Under the pieces are notes generated by a model that was not told the DNA's origin, did no database searches, and saw only the letters and a list, made by a program, of their open reading frames with translations. This document shows positions 33,097-46,886 of a stretch of 64,000 nt of DNA, piece after piece; position 1 is the stretch's first letter, and each line of letters opens with the position of its first letter. A program made the position numbers and the translations under genes. The DNA is from Cinclus cinclus (Eukaryota > Chordata > Aves > Passeriformes > Cinclidae): NCBI RefSeq assembly GCF_963662255.1, contig NW_026912192.1:496001-560000 (forward strand). The letters run 5' to 3'.

Positions 33097-34475
33097 CCGA
33101 GAGGCAGAGAGCACCTCGGCAGACGCAGTGCAGAGGGAAAGGACACAGTATCCGAGGGAGCGTGGCGCTGCTTAGGCGGGCAAAGCAGAAAGGTGCCGCC
33201 CGGCACTGGCTTTGACTCCCTGAGCTTCCTTGCTAGGACAGCAGCTGCCGAAAGCTGGCAACTAGGCTGCCAGAGTGCAGAATGTCGGCGGTCTGGCACG
33301 CCTGCTTGCCGAAAGCCAGTTTCAGCGAGACAGCGTGCTAGGCTCTGTTTCACAGCACCTTGGAGAACACGCCCTTGAAGAATGCCGTCTCTGTTCCGCA
33401 AAAGCTCTGCCACAGTGAAGGTGGAAGAAGCAGCCTGTGGCCACGGGCAGAGCTGGTCAACAGCTGCGCCTAACTTTGCCAAGCTGCGAGAGCATTCTCA
33501 GCCGAGTTCTGCTTTGACAGAGCTATTGCTGAACTTTTGCAGTCCCGGAGGCTGCTGAAACCAAGGCTGTGTTCTGCCTCTTCATTCTTGCCTTCCTGTT
33601 CTCCAGCGAGAAGTGAAGCTCTGGCACGTCATTCAGCTTTGCCGCCTCTCTGCACGGAAAGCACTAGACAGAACTAGTGTGCTTCGTGCATGCTCTCTCC
33701 TCGCTTTTATGGTCACTGCTCTGCTTTTTGCTTGGCAGCGTTCAAAGGGTCCACGGCATACCTCTTGCACAGCGAGAGGTGGCCGGCGAGGAATACTTGC
33801 TGGCTTAAGTCGTTCCATGCTCAAGGCATTCATCAGAGCAGCACAATGCGGGAAAAGAGGGGGGAACATTGCAGGACAAATTTCTATGCTGGAACATGAT
33901 TGTCTGCGAGACAGCTCTCCGCAGCGCTAGTATTTGGCCAGGCTGAAATCAGCGCCACGGGAAGCCAATCTGACAAGCGGAGTGCAACGAGCGCGGCGAT
34001 ATGGGGCCACTTGGCAGGTGGCCGAAGAAAGACGGCTGCCCCGCGAATGTGGTGCCAGAAGGCAAGTTTCAGCAGGGCGTTCCGGGCGAGCTTAATGTGT
34101 AGCCGCAGTTGTTCTAGGCGAGATTGTAGCCGAGAAGCTTTCCGTCTCCATTCACGAGACAAGAAAAGCAGAACGCAATGGTCTAGAGGGTTGAGAAGAA
34201 AAGTGCTCGTAGCGAGCTCGTTGCGGCAGAAGCGAAAGCCAGGAGCGGCGTGCTCGCTGCGAGAAGTAGACGGCGCTTCGCCTCCTTGGGAAGGAAATCG
34301 CGTCTGGGCACGAACGGCAGCCAGCGAAGCTTCAGAACAGCAGGCTGTTCTGCTCAGCGTACGAGCCTGAAGTGAGTGGCAAGGGCTAAGGGGACAGTTC
34401 CAAGGCATCTAGCTTTCCTGCTAGCAATGCCATTTCTACCCTGCTGTGGAAAACATTGTCCTTTGCCCTTCTGCT
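33097..34475 (+). repeat. Monomer 25 (B)
   Basis: Diagnostic states are T at 73, TT at 224-225, T at 504, T at 533, A at 648, the G/A/C haplotype, T at 906, G at 1151 and C at 1203. The same haplotype returns as monomer 43. Confidence 0.95.
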
Positions 34476-35854
34476 CCGAGAGGCAGAGAGCACCTCGGCA
34501 GACGCAGTGCAGAGGGAAAGGACACAGTATCCGAGGGAGCGTGGCGCCGCTTAGGCGGGCAAAGCAGAAAGGTGCCGCCCGGCACTGGCTTTGACTCCCT
34601 GAGCTTCCTTGCTAGGACAGCAGCTGCCGAAAGCTGGCAACTAGGCTGCCAGAGTGCAGAATGTCGGCGGTCTGGCACGCCTGCTTGCCGAAAGCCAGGA
34701 TCAGCGAGACAGCGTGCTAGGCTCTGTTTCACAGCACCTTGGAGAACACGCCCTTGAAGAATGCCGTCTCTGTTCCGCAAAAGCTCTGCCACAGTGAAGG
34801 TGGAAGAAGCAGCCTGTGGCCACGGGCAGAGCTGGTCAACAGCTGCGCCTAACTTTCCCAAGCTGCGAGAGCATTCTCAGCCGAGTTCTGCTTTGACAGA
34901 GCTATTGCTGAACTTTTGCAGTCCCGGAGGCTGCTGAAACCAAGGCTGTGTTCTGCCTCTTCATTCTTGCCTTCCTGTTCTCCAGCGAGAAGTGAAGCTC
35001 TGGCACGGCATTCAGCTTTGCCGCCTCTCTGCACGGAAAGCACTAGACAGAACTAGTGTGCTTCGTGCATGCTCTCTCCTCGCTTTTATGGTCACTGCTC
35101 TGCTTTTTGCTTGGCAGCGTTCCAAGGGTCCACGGCATACCTCTTGCACAGCGAGAGGTGGCCGGCGAGGAATACTTGCTGGCTTAAGTCGTTCCATGCT
35201 CAAGGCATTCATCAGAGCAGCACAATGCGGGAAAAGAGGGGGGAACATTGCAGGACAAATTTCTATGCTGGAACATGATTGTCTGCGAGACAGCTCTCCG
35301 CAGCGCTAGTATTTGGCCAGGCTGAAATCAGCGCCACGGGAAGCCAATCTGACAAGCGGAGTGCAACGAGCGCGGCGATATGGGGCCACTTGGCAGGTGG
35401 CCGAAGAAAGACGGCTGCCCCGCGAATGTGGTGCCAGAAGGCAAGTTTCAGCAGGGCGTTCCGGGCGAGCTTAATGTGTAGCCGCAGTTGTTCTAGGCGA
35501 GATTGTAGCCGAGAAGCTTTCCGTCTCCATTCACGAGACAAGAAAAGCAGAACGCAATGGTCTAGAGGGTTGAGAAGAAAAGTGCTCGTAGCGAGCTCGT
35601 TGCGGCAGAAGCGAAAGCCAGGAGCAGCGTGCTCGCTGCGAGAAGTAGACGGCGCTTCGCCTCCTTGGGAAGGAAATGGCGTCTGGGCACGAACGGCAGC
35701 CAGCGAAGCTTCAGAACAGCAGGCTGTTCTGCTCAGCGTACGAGCCTGAAGTGAGTGGCAAGGGCTAAGGGGACAGTTCCAAGGCATCTAGCTTTCCTGC
35801 TAGCAATGCCATTTCTACCCTGCTGTGGAAAACATTGTCCTTTGCCCTTCTGCT
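34476..35854 (+). repeat. Monomer 26 (B)
   Basis: Diagnostic states are C at 73, GA at 224-225, C at 382, T at 504 with G at 533, C at 648, the G/A/C haplotype, T at 906, A at 1151 and G at 1203. Monomer 42 differs from it only at site 906 among the sites compared. Confidence 0.95.
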
Positions 35855-37233
35855 CCGAGAGGCAGAGAGCACCTCGGCAGACGCAGTGCAGAGGGAAAGG
35901 ACACAGTATCCGAGGGAGCGTGGCGCTGCTTAGGCGGGCAAAGCAGAAAGGTGCCGCCCGGCACTGGCTTTGACTCCCTGAGCTTCCTTGCTAGGACAGC
36001 AGCTGCCGAAAGCTGGCAACTAGGCTGCCAGAGTGCAGAATGTCGGCGGTCTGGCACGCCTGCTTGCCGAAAGCCAGTTTCAGCGAGACAGCGTGCTAGG
36101 CTCTGTTTCACAGCACCCTGGAGAACACGCACTTGAAGAATGCCGTCTCTGCTCCGCAAAAGCTCTGCCACAGTGAAGGTGGAAGAAGCAGCCTGTGGCC
36201 ACGGGCAGAGCTGGTCAACAGCTGCGCCTAACTTTGCCAAGCTGCGAGAGCATTCTCAGCCGAGTTCTGCTTTGACAGAGCTATTGCTGAACTTTTGCAG
36301 TCCCGGAGGCTGCTGAAACCAAGGCTGTGTTCTGCCTCTTCATTCTTGCCTTCCTGTGCTCCAGCGAGAAGTGAAGCTCTGGCACGGCATTCAGCTTTGC
36401 CGCCTCTCTGCACGGAAAGCACTAGACAGAACTAGTGTGCTTCGTGCATGCTCTCTCCTCGCTTTTATGGTCACTGCTCTGCTTTTTGCTTGGCAGCGTT
36501 CAAAGGGTCCACGGCATACCTCTTGCACAGCGAGAGGTGGCCGGCGAGGAATACTTGCTGGCTTAAGTCGTTCCATGCTCAAGGCATTCATCAGAGCAAC
36601 ACAATGCGGGAAAAGAGGGGGGAACATTGCAGGACAAATTTCTATGCTGGAACATGATTGTCTGCGAGACAGCTCTCCGCAGCGCTAGTATTTGGCCAGG
36701 CTGAAATCAGCGCCACGGGAAGCCAATCTGACAAGCGGAGTGCAACGAGCGCGGCGATACGGGGCCACTTGGCAGGTGGCCGAAGAAAGACGGCTGCCCC
36801 GCGAATGTGGTGCCAGAAGGCAAGTTTCAGCAGGGCGTTCCGGGCGATCTTAATGTGTAGCCGCAGTTGTTCTAGGCGAGATTGTAGCCGAGAAGCTTTC
36901 CGTCTCCATTCACGAGACAAGAAAAGCAGAACGCAATGGTCTAGAGGGTTGAGAAGAAAAGTGCTCGTAGCGAGCTCGTTGCGGCAGAAGCGAAAGCCAG
37001 GAGCGGCGTGCTCGCTGCGAGAAGTAGACGGCGCTTCGCCTCCTTGGGAAGGAAATCGCGTCTGGGCACGAACGGCAGCCAGCGAAGCTTCAGAACAGCA
37101 GGCTGTTCTGCTCAGCGTACGAGCCTGAAGTGAGTGGCAAGGGCTAAGGGGACAGTTCCAAGGCATCTAGCTTTCCTGCTAGCAATGCCATTTCTACCCT
37201 GCTGTGGAAAACATTGTCCTTTGCCCTTCTGCT
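35855..37233 (+). repeat. Monomer 27 (B)
   Basis: Diagnostic states are T at 73, TT at 224-225, C at 264, A at 277, C at 298, G at 504, G at 533, A at 648, the A/A/C haplotype, C at 906, T at 994, G at 1151 and C at 1203. It matches monomer 41 at every site compared. Confidence 0.95.
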
Positions 37234-38612
37234 CCGAGAGGCAGAGAGCACCTCGGCAGACGCAGTGCAGAGGGAAAGGACACAGTATCCGAGGGAGCGT
37301 GGCGCCGCTTAGGCGGGCAAAGCAGAAAGGTGCCGCCCGGCACTGGCTTTGACTCCCTGAGCTTCCTTGCTAGGACAGCAGCTGCCGAAAGCTGGCAACT
37401 AGGCTGCCAGAGTGCAGAATGTCGGCGGTCTGGCACGCCTGCTTGCCGAAAGCCAGGATCAGCGAGACAGCGTGCTAGGCTCTGTTTCACAGCACCTTGG
37501 AGAACACGCCCTTGAAGAATGCCGTCTCTGTTCCGCAAAAGCTCTGCCACAGTGAAGGTGGAAGAAGCAGCCTGTGGCCACGGGCAGAGCTGGTCAACAG
37601 CTGCGCCTAACTTTGCCAAGCTGCGAGAGCATTCTCAGCCGAGTTCTGCTTTGACAGAGCTATTGCTGAACTTTTGCAGTCCCGGAGGCTGCTGAAACCA
37701 AGGCTGTGTTCTGCCTCTTCATTCTTGCCTTCCTGTGCTCCAGCGAGAAGTGAAGCTCTGGCACGACATTCAGCTTTGCCGCCTCTCTGCACGGAAAGCA
37801 CTAGACAGAACTAGTGTGCTTCCTGCATGCTCTCTCCTCGCTTTTATGGTCACTGCTCTGCTTTTTGCTTGGCAGCGTTCAAAGGGTCCACGGCATACCT
37901 CTTGCACAGCGAGAGGTGGCCGGCGAGGAATACTTGCTGGCTTAAGTCGTTCCATGCTCAAGGCATTCATCAGAGCAGCACAATGCGGGAAAAGAGGGGG
38001 GAACATTGCAGGACAAATTTCTATGCTGGAACATGATTGTCTGCGAGACAGCTCTCCGCAGCGCTAGTATTTGGCCAGGCTGAAATCAGCGCCACGGGAA
38101 GCCAATCTGACAAGCGGAGTGCAACGAGCGCGGCGATATGGGGCCACTTGGCAGGTGGCCGAAGAAAGACGGCTGCCCCGCGAATGTGGTGCCAGAAGGC
38201 AAGTTTCAGCAGGGCGTTCCGGGCGAGCTTAATGTGTAGCCGCAGTTGTTCTAGGCGAGATTGTAGCCGAGAAGCTTTCCGTCTCCATTCACGAGACAAG
38301 AAAAGCAGAACGCAATGGTCTAGAGGGTTGAGAAGAAAAGTGCTCGTAGCGAGCTCGTTGCGGCAGAAGCGAAAGCCAGGAGCGGCGTGCTCGCTGCGAG
38401 AAGTAGACGGCGCTTCGCCTCCTTGGGAAGGAAATCGCGTCTGGGCACGAACGGCAGCCAGCGAAGCTTCAGAACAGCAGGCTGTTCTGCTCAGCGTACG
38501 AGCCTGAAGTGAGTGGCAAGGGCTAAGGGGACAGTTCCAAGGCATCTAGCTTTCCTGCTAGCAATGCCATTTCTACCCTGCTGTGGAAAACATTGTCCTT
38601 TGCCCTTCTGCT
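37234..38612 (+). repeat. Monomer 28 (B)
   Basis: Diagnostic states are C at 73, GA at 224-225, G at 504 with A at 533 (GCACGACATTC), C at 590, A at 648, the G/A/C haplotype, T at 906, G at 1151 and C at 1203. Confidence 0.95.
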
Positions 38613-39991
38613 CCGAGAGGCAGAGAGCACCTCGGCAGACGCAGTGCAGAGGGAAAGGACACAGTATCCGAGGGAGCGTGGCGCCGCTTAGGCGGGCAAA
38701 GCAGAAAGGTGCCGCCCGGCACTGGCTTTGACTCCCTGAGCTTCCTTGCTAGGACAGCAGCTGCCGAAAGCTGGCAACTAGGCTGCCAGAGTGCAGAATG
38801 TCGGCGGTCTGGCACGCCTGCTTGCCGAAAGCCAGGATCAGCGAGACAGCGTGCTAGGCTCTGTTTCACAGCACCTTGGAGAACACGCCCTTGAAGAATG
38901 CCGTCTCTGTTCCGCAAAAGCTCTGCCACAGTGAAGGTGGAAGAAGCAGCCTGTGGCCACGGGCAGAGCTGGTCAACAGCTGCGCCTAACTTTGCCAAGC
39001 TGCGAGAGCATTCTCAGCCGAGTTCTGCTTTGACAGAGCTATTGCTGAACTTTTGCAGTCCCGGAGGCTGCTGAAACCAAGGCTGTGTTCTGCCTCTTCA
39101 TTCTTGCCTTCCTGTTCTCCAGCGAGAAGTGAAGCTCTGGCACGGCATTCAGCTTTGCCGCCTCTCTGCACGGAAAGCACTAGACAGAACTAGTGTGCTT
39201 CGTGCATGCTCTCTCCTCGCTTTTATGGTCACTGCTCTGCTTTTTGCTTGGCAGCGTTCCAAGGGTCCACGGCATACCTCTTGCACAGCGAGAGGTGGCC
39301 GGCGAGGAATACTTGCTGGCTTAAGTCGTTCCATGCTCAAGGCATTCATCAGAGCAGCACAATGCGGGAAAAGAGGGGGGAACATTGCAGGACAAATTTC
39401 TATGCTGGAACATGATTGTCTGCGAGACAGCTCTCCGCAGCGCTAGTATTTGGCCAGGCTGAAATCAGCGCCACGGGAAGCCAATCTGACAAGCGGAGTG
39501 CAACGAGCGCGGCGATACGGGGCCACTTGGCAGGTGGCCGAAGAAAGACGGCTGCCCCGCGAATGTGGTGCCAGAAGGCAAGTTTCAGCAGGGCGTTCCG
39601 GGCGAGCTTAATGTGTAGCCGCAGTTGTTCTAGGCGAGATTGTAGCCGAGAAGCTTTCCGTCTCCATTCACGAGACAAGAAAAGCAGAACGCAATGGTCT
39701 AGAGGGTTGAGAAGAAAAGTGCTCGTAGCGAGCTCGTTGCGGCAGAAGCGAAAGCCAGGAGCAGCGTGCTCGCTGCGAGAAGTAGACGGCGCTTCGCCTC
39801 CTTGGGAAGGAAATGGCGTCTGGGCACGAACGGCAGCCAGCGAAGCTTCAGAACAGCAGGCTGTTCTGCTCAGCGTACGAGCCTGAAGTGAGTGGCAAGG
39901 GCTAAGGGGACAGTTCCAAGGCATCTAGCTTTCCTGCTAGCAATGCCATTTCTACCCTGCTGTGGAAAACATTGTCCTTTGCCCTTCTGCT
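38613..39991 (+). repeat. Monomer 29 (B)
   Basis: It has the same haplotype as monomer 22: C at 73, GA at 224-225, T at 504 with G at 533, C at 648, C at 906, A at 1151 and G at 1203. Confidence 0.95.
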
Positions 39992-41370
39992 CCGAGAGGC
40001 AGAGAGCACCTCGGCAGACGCAGTGCAGAGGGAAAGGACACAGTATCCGAGGGAGCGTGGCGCCGCTTAGGCGGGCAAAGCAGAAAGGTGCCGCCCGGCA
40101 CTGGCTTTGACTCCCTGAGCTTCCTTGCTAGGACAGCAGCTGCCGAAAGCTGGCAACTAGGCTGCCAGAGTGCAGAATGTCGGCGGTCTGGCACGCCTGC
40201 TTGCCGAAAGCCAGTTTCAGCGAGACAGCGTGCTAGGCTCTGTTTCACAGCACCTTGGAGAACACGCCCTTGAAGAATGCCGTCTCTGTTCCGCAAAAGC
40301 TCTGCCACAGTGAAGGTGGAAGAAGCAGCCTGTGGCCACGGGCAGAGCTGGTCAACAGCTGCGCCTAACTTTGCCAAGCTGCGAGAGCATTCTCAGCCGA
40401 GTTCTGCTTTGACAGAGCTATTGCTGAACTTTTGCAGTCCCGGAGGCTGCTGAAACCAAGGCTGTGTTCTGCCTCTTCATTCTTGCCTTCCTGTTCTCCA
40501 GCGAGAAGTGAAGCTCTGGCACGTCATTCAGCTTTGCCGCCTCTCTGCACGGAAAGCACTAGACAGAACTAGTGTGCTTCGTGCATGCTCTCTCCTCGCT
40601 TTTATGGTCACTGCTCTGCTTTTTGCTTGGCAGCGTTCAAAGGGTCCACGGCATACCTCTTGCACAGCGAGAGGTGGCCGGCGAGGAATACTTGCTGGCT
40701 TAAGTCGTTCCATGCTCAAGGCATTCATCAGAGCAGCACAATGCGGGAAAAGAGGGGGGAACATTGCAGGACAAATTTCTATGCTGGAACATGATTGTCT
40801 GCGAGACAGCTCTCCGCAGCGCTAGTATTTGGCCAGGCTGAAATCAGCGCCACGGGAAGCCAATCTGACAAGCGGAGTGCAACGAGCGCGGCGATACGGG
40901 GCCACTTGGCAGGTGGCCGAAGAAAGACGGCTGCCCCGCGAATGTGGTGCCAGAAGGCAAGTTTCAGCAGGGCGTTCCGGGCGAGCTTAATGTGTAGCCG
41001 CAGTTGTTCTAGGCGAGATTGTAGCCGAGAAGCTTTCCGTCTCCATTCACGAGACAAGAAAAGCAGAACGCAATGGTCTAGAGGGTTGAGAAGAAAAGTG
41101 CTCGTAGCGAGCTCGTTGCGGCAGAAGCGAAAGCCAGGAGCGGCGTGCTCGCTGCGAGAAGTAGACGGCGCTTCGCCTCCTTGGGAAGGAAATCGCGTCT
41201 GGGCACGAACGGCAGCCAGCGAAGCTTCAGAACAGCAGGCTGTTCTGCTCAGCGTACGAGCCTGAAGTGAGTGGCAAGGGCTAAGGGGACAGTTCCAAGG
41301 CATCTAGCTTTCCTGCTAGCAATGCCATTTCTACCCTGCTGTGGAAAACATTGTCCTTTGCCCTTCTGCT
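39992..41370 (+). repeat. Monomer 30 (B)
   Basis: Diagnostic states are C at 73 combined with TT at 224-225, T at 504, T at 533, A at 648, C at 906, G at 1151 and C at 1203. After site 906 it matches monomer 34, where the duplicated 4-monomer block begins. Confidence 0.95.
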
Positions 41371-42749
41371 CCGAGAGGCAGAGAGCACCTCGGCAGACGC
41401 AGTGCAGAGGGAAAGGACACAGTATCCGAGGGAGCGTGGCGCCGCTTAGGCGGGCAAAGCAGAAAGGTGCCGCCCGGCACTGGCTTTGACTCCCTGAGCT
41501 TCCTTGCTAGGACAGCAGCTGCCGAAAGCTGGCAACTAGGCTGCCAGAGTGCAGAATGTCGGCGGTCTGGCACGCCTGCTTGCCGAAAGCCAGGATCAGC
41601 GAGACAGCGTGCTAGGCTCTGTTTCACAGCACCTTGGAGAACACGCCCTTGAAGAATGCCGTCTCTGTTCCGCAAAAGCTCTGCCACAGTGAAGGTGGAA
41701 GAAGCAGCCTGTGGCCACGGGCAGAGCTGGTCAACAGCTGCGCCTAACTTTGCCAAGCTGCGAGAGCATTCTCAGCCGAGTTCTGCTTTGACAGAGCTAT
41801 TGCTGAACTTTTGCAGTCCCGGAGGCTGCTGAAACCAAGGCTGTGTTCTGCCTCTTCATTCTTGCCTTCCTGTGCTCCAGCGAGAAGTGAAGCTCTGGCA
41901 CGTCATTCAGCTTTGCCGCCTCTCTGCACGGAAAGCACTAGACAGAACTAGTGTGCTTCGTGCATGCTCTCTCCTCGCTTTTATGGTCACTGCTCTGCTT
42001 TTTGCTTGGCAGCGTTCAAAGGGTCCACGGCATACCTCTTGCACAGCGAGAGGTGGCCGGCGAGGAATACTTGCTGGCTTAAGTCGTTCCATGCTCAAGG
42101 CATTCATCAGAGCAGCACAATGCGGGAAAAGAGGGGGGAACATTGCAGGACAAATTTCTATGCTGGAACATGATTGTCTGCGAGACAGCTCTCCGCAGCG
42201 CTAGTATTTGGCCAGGCTGAAATCAGCGCCACGGGAAGCCAATCTGACAAGCGGAGTGCAACGAGCGCGGCGATACGGGGCCACTTGACAGGTGGCCGAA
42301 GAAAGACGGCTGCCCCGCGAATGTGGTGCCAGAAGGCAAGTTTCAGCAGGGCGTTCCGGGCGAGCTTAATGTGTAGCCGCAGTTGTTCTAGGCGAGATTG
42401 TAGCCGAGAAGCTTTCCGTCTCCATTCACGAGACAAGAAAAGCAGAACGCAATGGTCTAGAGGGTTGAGAAGAAAAGTGCTCGTAGCGAGCTCGTTGCGG
42501 CAGAAGCGAAAGCCAGGAGCGGCGTGCTCGCTGCGAGAAGTAGACGGCGCTTCGCCTCCTTGGGAAGGAAATCGCGTCTGGGCACGAACGGCAGCCAGCG
42601 AAGCTTCAGAACAGCAGGCTGTTCTGCTCAGCGTACGAGCCTGAAGTGAGTGGCAAGGGCTAAGGGGACAGTTCCAAGGCATCTAGCTTTCCTGCTAGCA
42701 ATGCCATTTCTACCCTGCTGTGGAAAACATTGTCCTTTGCCCTTCTGCT
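41371..42749 (+). repeat. Monomer 31 (B), block position 1
   Basis: Diagnostic states are C at 73, GA at 224-225, G at 504 with T at 533, A at 648, C at 906, A at 918, G at 1151 and C at 1203. It matches monomer 35. Confidence 0.95.
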
Positions 42750-44128
42750 CCGAGAGGCAGAGAGCACCTCGGCAGACGCAGTGCAGAGGGAAAGGACACA
42801 GTATCCGAGGGAGCGTGGCGCCGCTTAGGCGGGCAAAGCAGAAAGGTGCCGCCCGGCACTGGCTTTGACTCCCTGAGCTTCCTTGCTAGGACAGCAGCTG
42901 CCGAAAGCTGGCAACTAGGCTGCCAGAGTGCAGAATGTCGGCGGTCTGGCACGCCTGCTTGCCGAAAGCCAGGATCAGCGAGACAGCGTGCTAGGCTCTG
43001 TTTCACAGCACCTTGGAGAACACGCCCTTGAAGAATGCCGTCTCTGTTCCGCAAAAGCTCTGCCACAGTGAAGGTGGAAGAAGCAGCCTGTGGCCACGGG
43101 CAGAGCTGGTCAACAGCTGCGCCTAACTTTCCCAAGCTGCGAGAGCATTCTCAGCCGAGTTCTGCTTTGACAGAGCTATTGCTGAACTTTTGCAGTCCCG
43201 GAGGCTGCTGAAACCAAGGCTGTGTTCTGCCTCTTCATTCTTGCCTTCCTGTTCTCCAGCGAGAAGTGAAGCTCTGGCACGGCATTCAGCTTTGCCGCCT
43301 CTCTGCACGGAAAGCACTAGACAGAACTAGTGTGCTTCCTGCATGCTCTCTCCTCGCTTTTATGGTCACTGCTCTGCTTTTTGCTTGGCAGCGTTCCAAG
43401 GGTCCACGGCATACCTCTTGCACAGCGAGAGGTGGCCGGCGAGGAATACTTGCTGGCTTAAGTCGTTCCATGCTCAAGGCATTCATCAGAGCAGCACAAT
43501 GCGGGAAAAGAGGGGGGAACATTGCAGGACAAATTTCTATGCTGGAACATGATTGTCTGCGAGACAGCTCTCCGCAGCGCTAGTATTTGGCCAGGCTGAA
43601 ATCAGCGCCACGGGAAGCCAATCTGACAAGCGGAGTGCAACGAGCGCGGCGATATGGGGCCACTTGGCAGGTGGCCGAAGAAAGACGGCTGCCCCGCGAA
43701 TGTGGTGCCAGAAGGCAAGTTTCAGCAGGGCGTTCCGGGCGAGCTTAATGTGTAGCCGCAGTTGTTCTAGGCGAGATTGTAGCCGAGAAGCTTTCCGTCT
43801 CCATTCACGAGACAAGAAAAGCAGAACGCAATGGTCTAGAGGGTTGAGAAGAAAAGTGCTCGTAGCGAGCTCGTTGCGGCAGAAGCGAAAGCCAGGAGCG
43901 GCGTGCTCGCTGCGAGAAGTAGACGGCGCTTCGCCTCCTTGGGAAGGAAATGGCGTCTGGGCACGAACGGCAGCCAGCGAAGCTTCAGAACAGCAGGCTG
44001 TTCTGCTCAGCGTACGAGCCTGAAGTGAGTGGCAAGGGCTAAGGGGACAGTTCCAAGGCATCTAGCTTTCCTGCTAGCAATGCCATTTCTACCCTGCTGT
44101 GGAAAACATTGTCCTTTGCCCTTCTGCT
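42750..44128 (+). repeat. Monomer 32 (B), block position 2
   Basis: Diagnostic states are C at 73, GA at 224-225, C at 382, T at 504 with G at 533, C at 590, C at 648, T at 906, G at 1151 and G at 1203. It matches monomer 36. Confidence 0.95.
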
Positions 44129-45507
44129 CCGAGAGGCAGAGAGCACCTCGGCAGACGCAGTGCAGAGGGAAAGGACACAGTATCCGAGGGAGCGTGGCGC
44201 CGCTTAGGCGGGCAAAGCAGAAAGGTGCCGCCCGGCACTGGCTTTGACTCCCTGAGCTTCCTTGCTAGGACAGCAGCTGCCGAAAGCTGGCAACTAGGCT
44301 GCCAGAGTGCAGAATGTCGGCGGTCTGGCACGCCTGCTTGCCGAAAGCCAGGATCAGCGAGACAGCGTGCTAGGCTCTGTTTCACAGCACCCTGGAGAAC
44401 ACGCCCTTGAAGAATGCCGTCTCTGCTCCGCAAAAGCTCTGCCACAGTGAAGGTGGAAGAAGCAGCCTGTGGCCACGGGCAGAGCTGGTCAACAGCTGCG
44501 CCTAACTTTGCCAAGCTGCGAGAGCATTCTCAGCCGAGTTCTGCTTTGACAGAGCTATTGCTGAACTTTTGCAGTCCCGGAGGCTGCTGAAACCAAGGCT
44601 GTGTTCTGCCTCTTCATTCTTGCCTTCCTGTGCTCCAGCGAGAAGTGAAGCTCTGGCACGGCATTCAGCTTTGCCGCCTCTCTGCACGGAAAGCACTAGA
44701 CAGAACTAGTGTGCTTCGTGCATGCTCTCTCCTCGCTTTTATGGTCACTGCTCTGCTTTTTGCTTGGCAGCGTTCAAAGGGTCCACGGCATACCTCTTGC
44801 ACAGCGAGAGGTGGCCGGCGAGGAATACTTGCTGGCTTAAGTCGTTCCATGCTCAAGGCATTCATCAGAGCAGCACAATGCGGGAAAAGAGGGGGGAACA
44901 TTGCAGGACAAATTTCTATGCTGGAACATGATTGTCTGCGAGACAGCTCTCCGCAGCGCTAGTATTTGGCCAGGCTGAAATCAGCGCCACGGGAAGCCAA
45001 TCTGACAAGCGGAGTGCAACGAGCGCGGCGATACGGGGCCACTTGGCAGGTGGCCGAAGAAAGACGGCTGCCCCGCGAATGTGGTGCCAGAAGGCAAGTT
45101 TCAGCAGGGCGTTCCGGGCGATCTTAATGTGTAGCCGCAGTTGTTCTAGGCGAGATTGTAGCCGAGAAGCTTTCCGTCTCCATTCACGAGACAAGAAAAG
45201 CAGAACGCAATGGTCTAGAGGGTTGAGAAGAAAAGTGCTCGTAGCGAGCTCGTTGCGGCAGAAGCGAAAGCCAGGAGCAGCGTGCTCGCTGCGAGAAGTA
45301 GACGGCGCTTCGCCTCCTTGGGAAGGAAATGGCGTCTGGGCACGAACGGCAGCCAGCGAAGCTTCAGAACAGCAGGCTGTTCTGCTCAGCGTACGAGCCT
45401 GAAGTGAGTGGCAAGGGCTAAGGGGACAGTTCCAAGGCATCTAGCTTTCCTGCTAGCAATGCCATTTCTACCCTGCTGTGGAAAACATTGTCCTTTGCCC
45501 TTCTGCT
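44129..45507 (+). repeat. Monomer 33 (B), block position 3
   Basis: Diagnostic states are C at 73, GA at 224-225, C at 264, C at 298, G at 504, G at 533, A at 648, C at 906, T at 994, A at 1151 and G at 1203. It matches monomer 37. Confidence 0.95.
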
Positions 45508-46886
45508 CCGAGAGGCAGAGAGCACCTCGGCAGACGCAGTGCAGAGGGAAAGGACACAGTATCCGAGGGAGCGTGGCGCCGCTTAGGCGGGCAAAGCAGA
45601 AAGGTGCCGCCCGGCACTGGCTTTGACTCCCTGAGCTTCCTTGCTAGGACAGCAGCTGCCGAAAGCTGGCAACTAGGCTGCCAGAGTGCAGAATGTCGGC
45701 GGTCTGGCACGCCTGCTTGCCGAAAGCCAGTTTCAGCGAGACAGCGTGCTAGGCTCTGTTTCACAGCACCTTGGAGAACACGCCCTTGAAGAATGCCGTC
45801 TCTGTTCCGCAAAAGCTCTGCCACAGTGAAGGTGGAAGAAGCAGCCTGTGGCCACGGGCAGAGCTGGTCAACAGCTGCGCCTAACTTTGCCAAGCTGCGA
45901 GAGCATTCTCAGCCGAGTTCTGCTTTGACAGAGCTATTGCTGAACTTTTGCAGTCCCGGAGGCTGCTGAAACCAAGGCTGTGTTCTGCCTCTTCATTCTT
46001 GCCTTCCTGTGCTCCAGCGAGAAGTGAAGCTCTGGCACGACATTCAGCTTTGCCGCCTCTCTGCACGGAAAGCACTAGACAGAACTAGTGTGCTTCGTGC
46101 ATGCTCTCTCCTCGCTTTTATGGTCACTGCTCTGCTTTTTGCTTGGCAGCGTTCAAAGGGTCCACGGCATACCTCTTGCACAGCGAGAGGTGGCCGGCGA
46201 GGAATACTTGCTGGCTTAAGTCGTTCCATGCTCAAGGCATTCATCAGAGCAGCACAATGCGGGAAAAGAGGGGGGAACATTGCAGGACAAATTTCTATGC
46301 TGGAACATGATTGTCTGCGAGACAGCTCTCCGCAGCGCTAGTATTTGGCCAGGCTGAAATCAGCGCCACGGGAAGCCAATCTGACAAGCGGAGTGCAACG
46401 AGCGCGGCGATATGGGGCCACTTGGCAGGTGGCCGAAGAAAGACGGCTGCCCCGCGAATGTGGTGCCAGAAGGCAAGTTTCAGCAGGGCGTTCCGGGCGA
46501 GCTTAATGTGTAGCCGCAGTTGTTCTAGGCGAGATTGTAGCCGAGAAGCTTTCCGTCTCCATTCACGAGACAAGAAAAGCAGAACGCAATGGTCTAGAGG
46601 GTTGAGAAGAAAAGTGCTCGTAGCGAGCTCGTTGCGGCAGAAGCGAAAGCCAGGAGCGGCGTGCTCGCTGCGAGAAGTAGACGGCGCTTCGCCTCCTTGG
46701 GAAGGAAATCGCGTCTGGGCACGAACGGCAGCCAGCGAAGCTTCAGAACAGCAGGCTGTTCTGCTCAGCGTACGAGCCTGAAGTGAGTGGCAAGGGCTAA
46801 GGGGACAGTTCCAAGGCATCTAGCTTTCCTGCTAGCAATGCCATTTCTACCCTGCTGTGGAAAACATTGTCCTTTGCCCTTCTGCT
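45508..46886 (+). repeat. Monomer 34 (B), block position 4
   Basis: Diagnostic states are C at 73 with TT at 224-225, G at 504 with A at 533, G at 590, A at 648, T at 906, G at 1151 and C at 1203. It matches monomer 38. Confidence 0.95.
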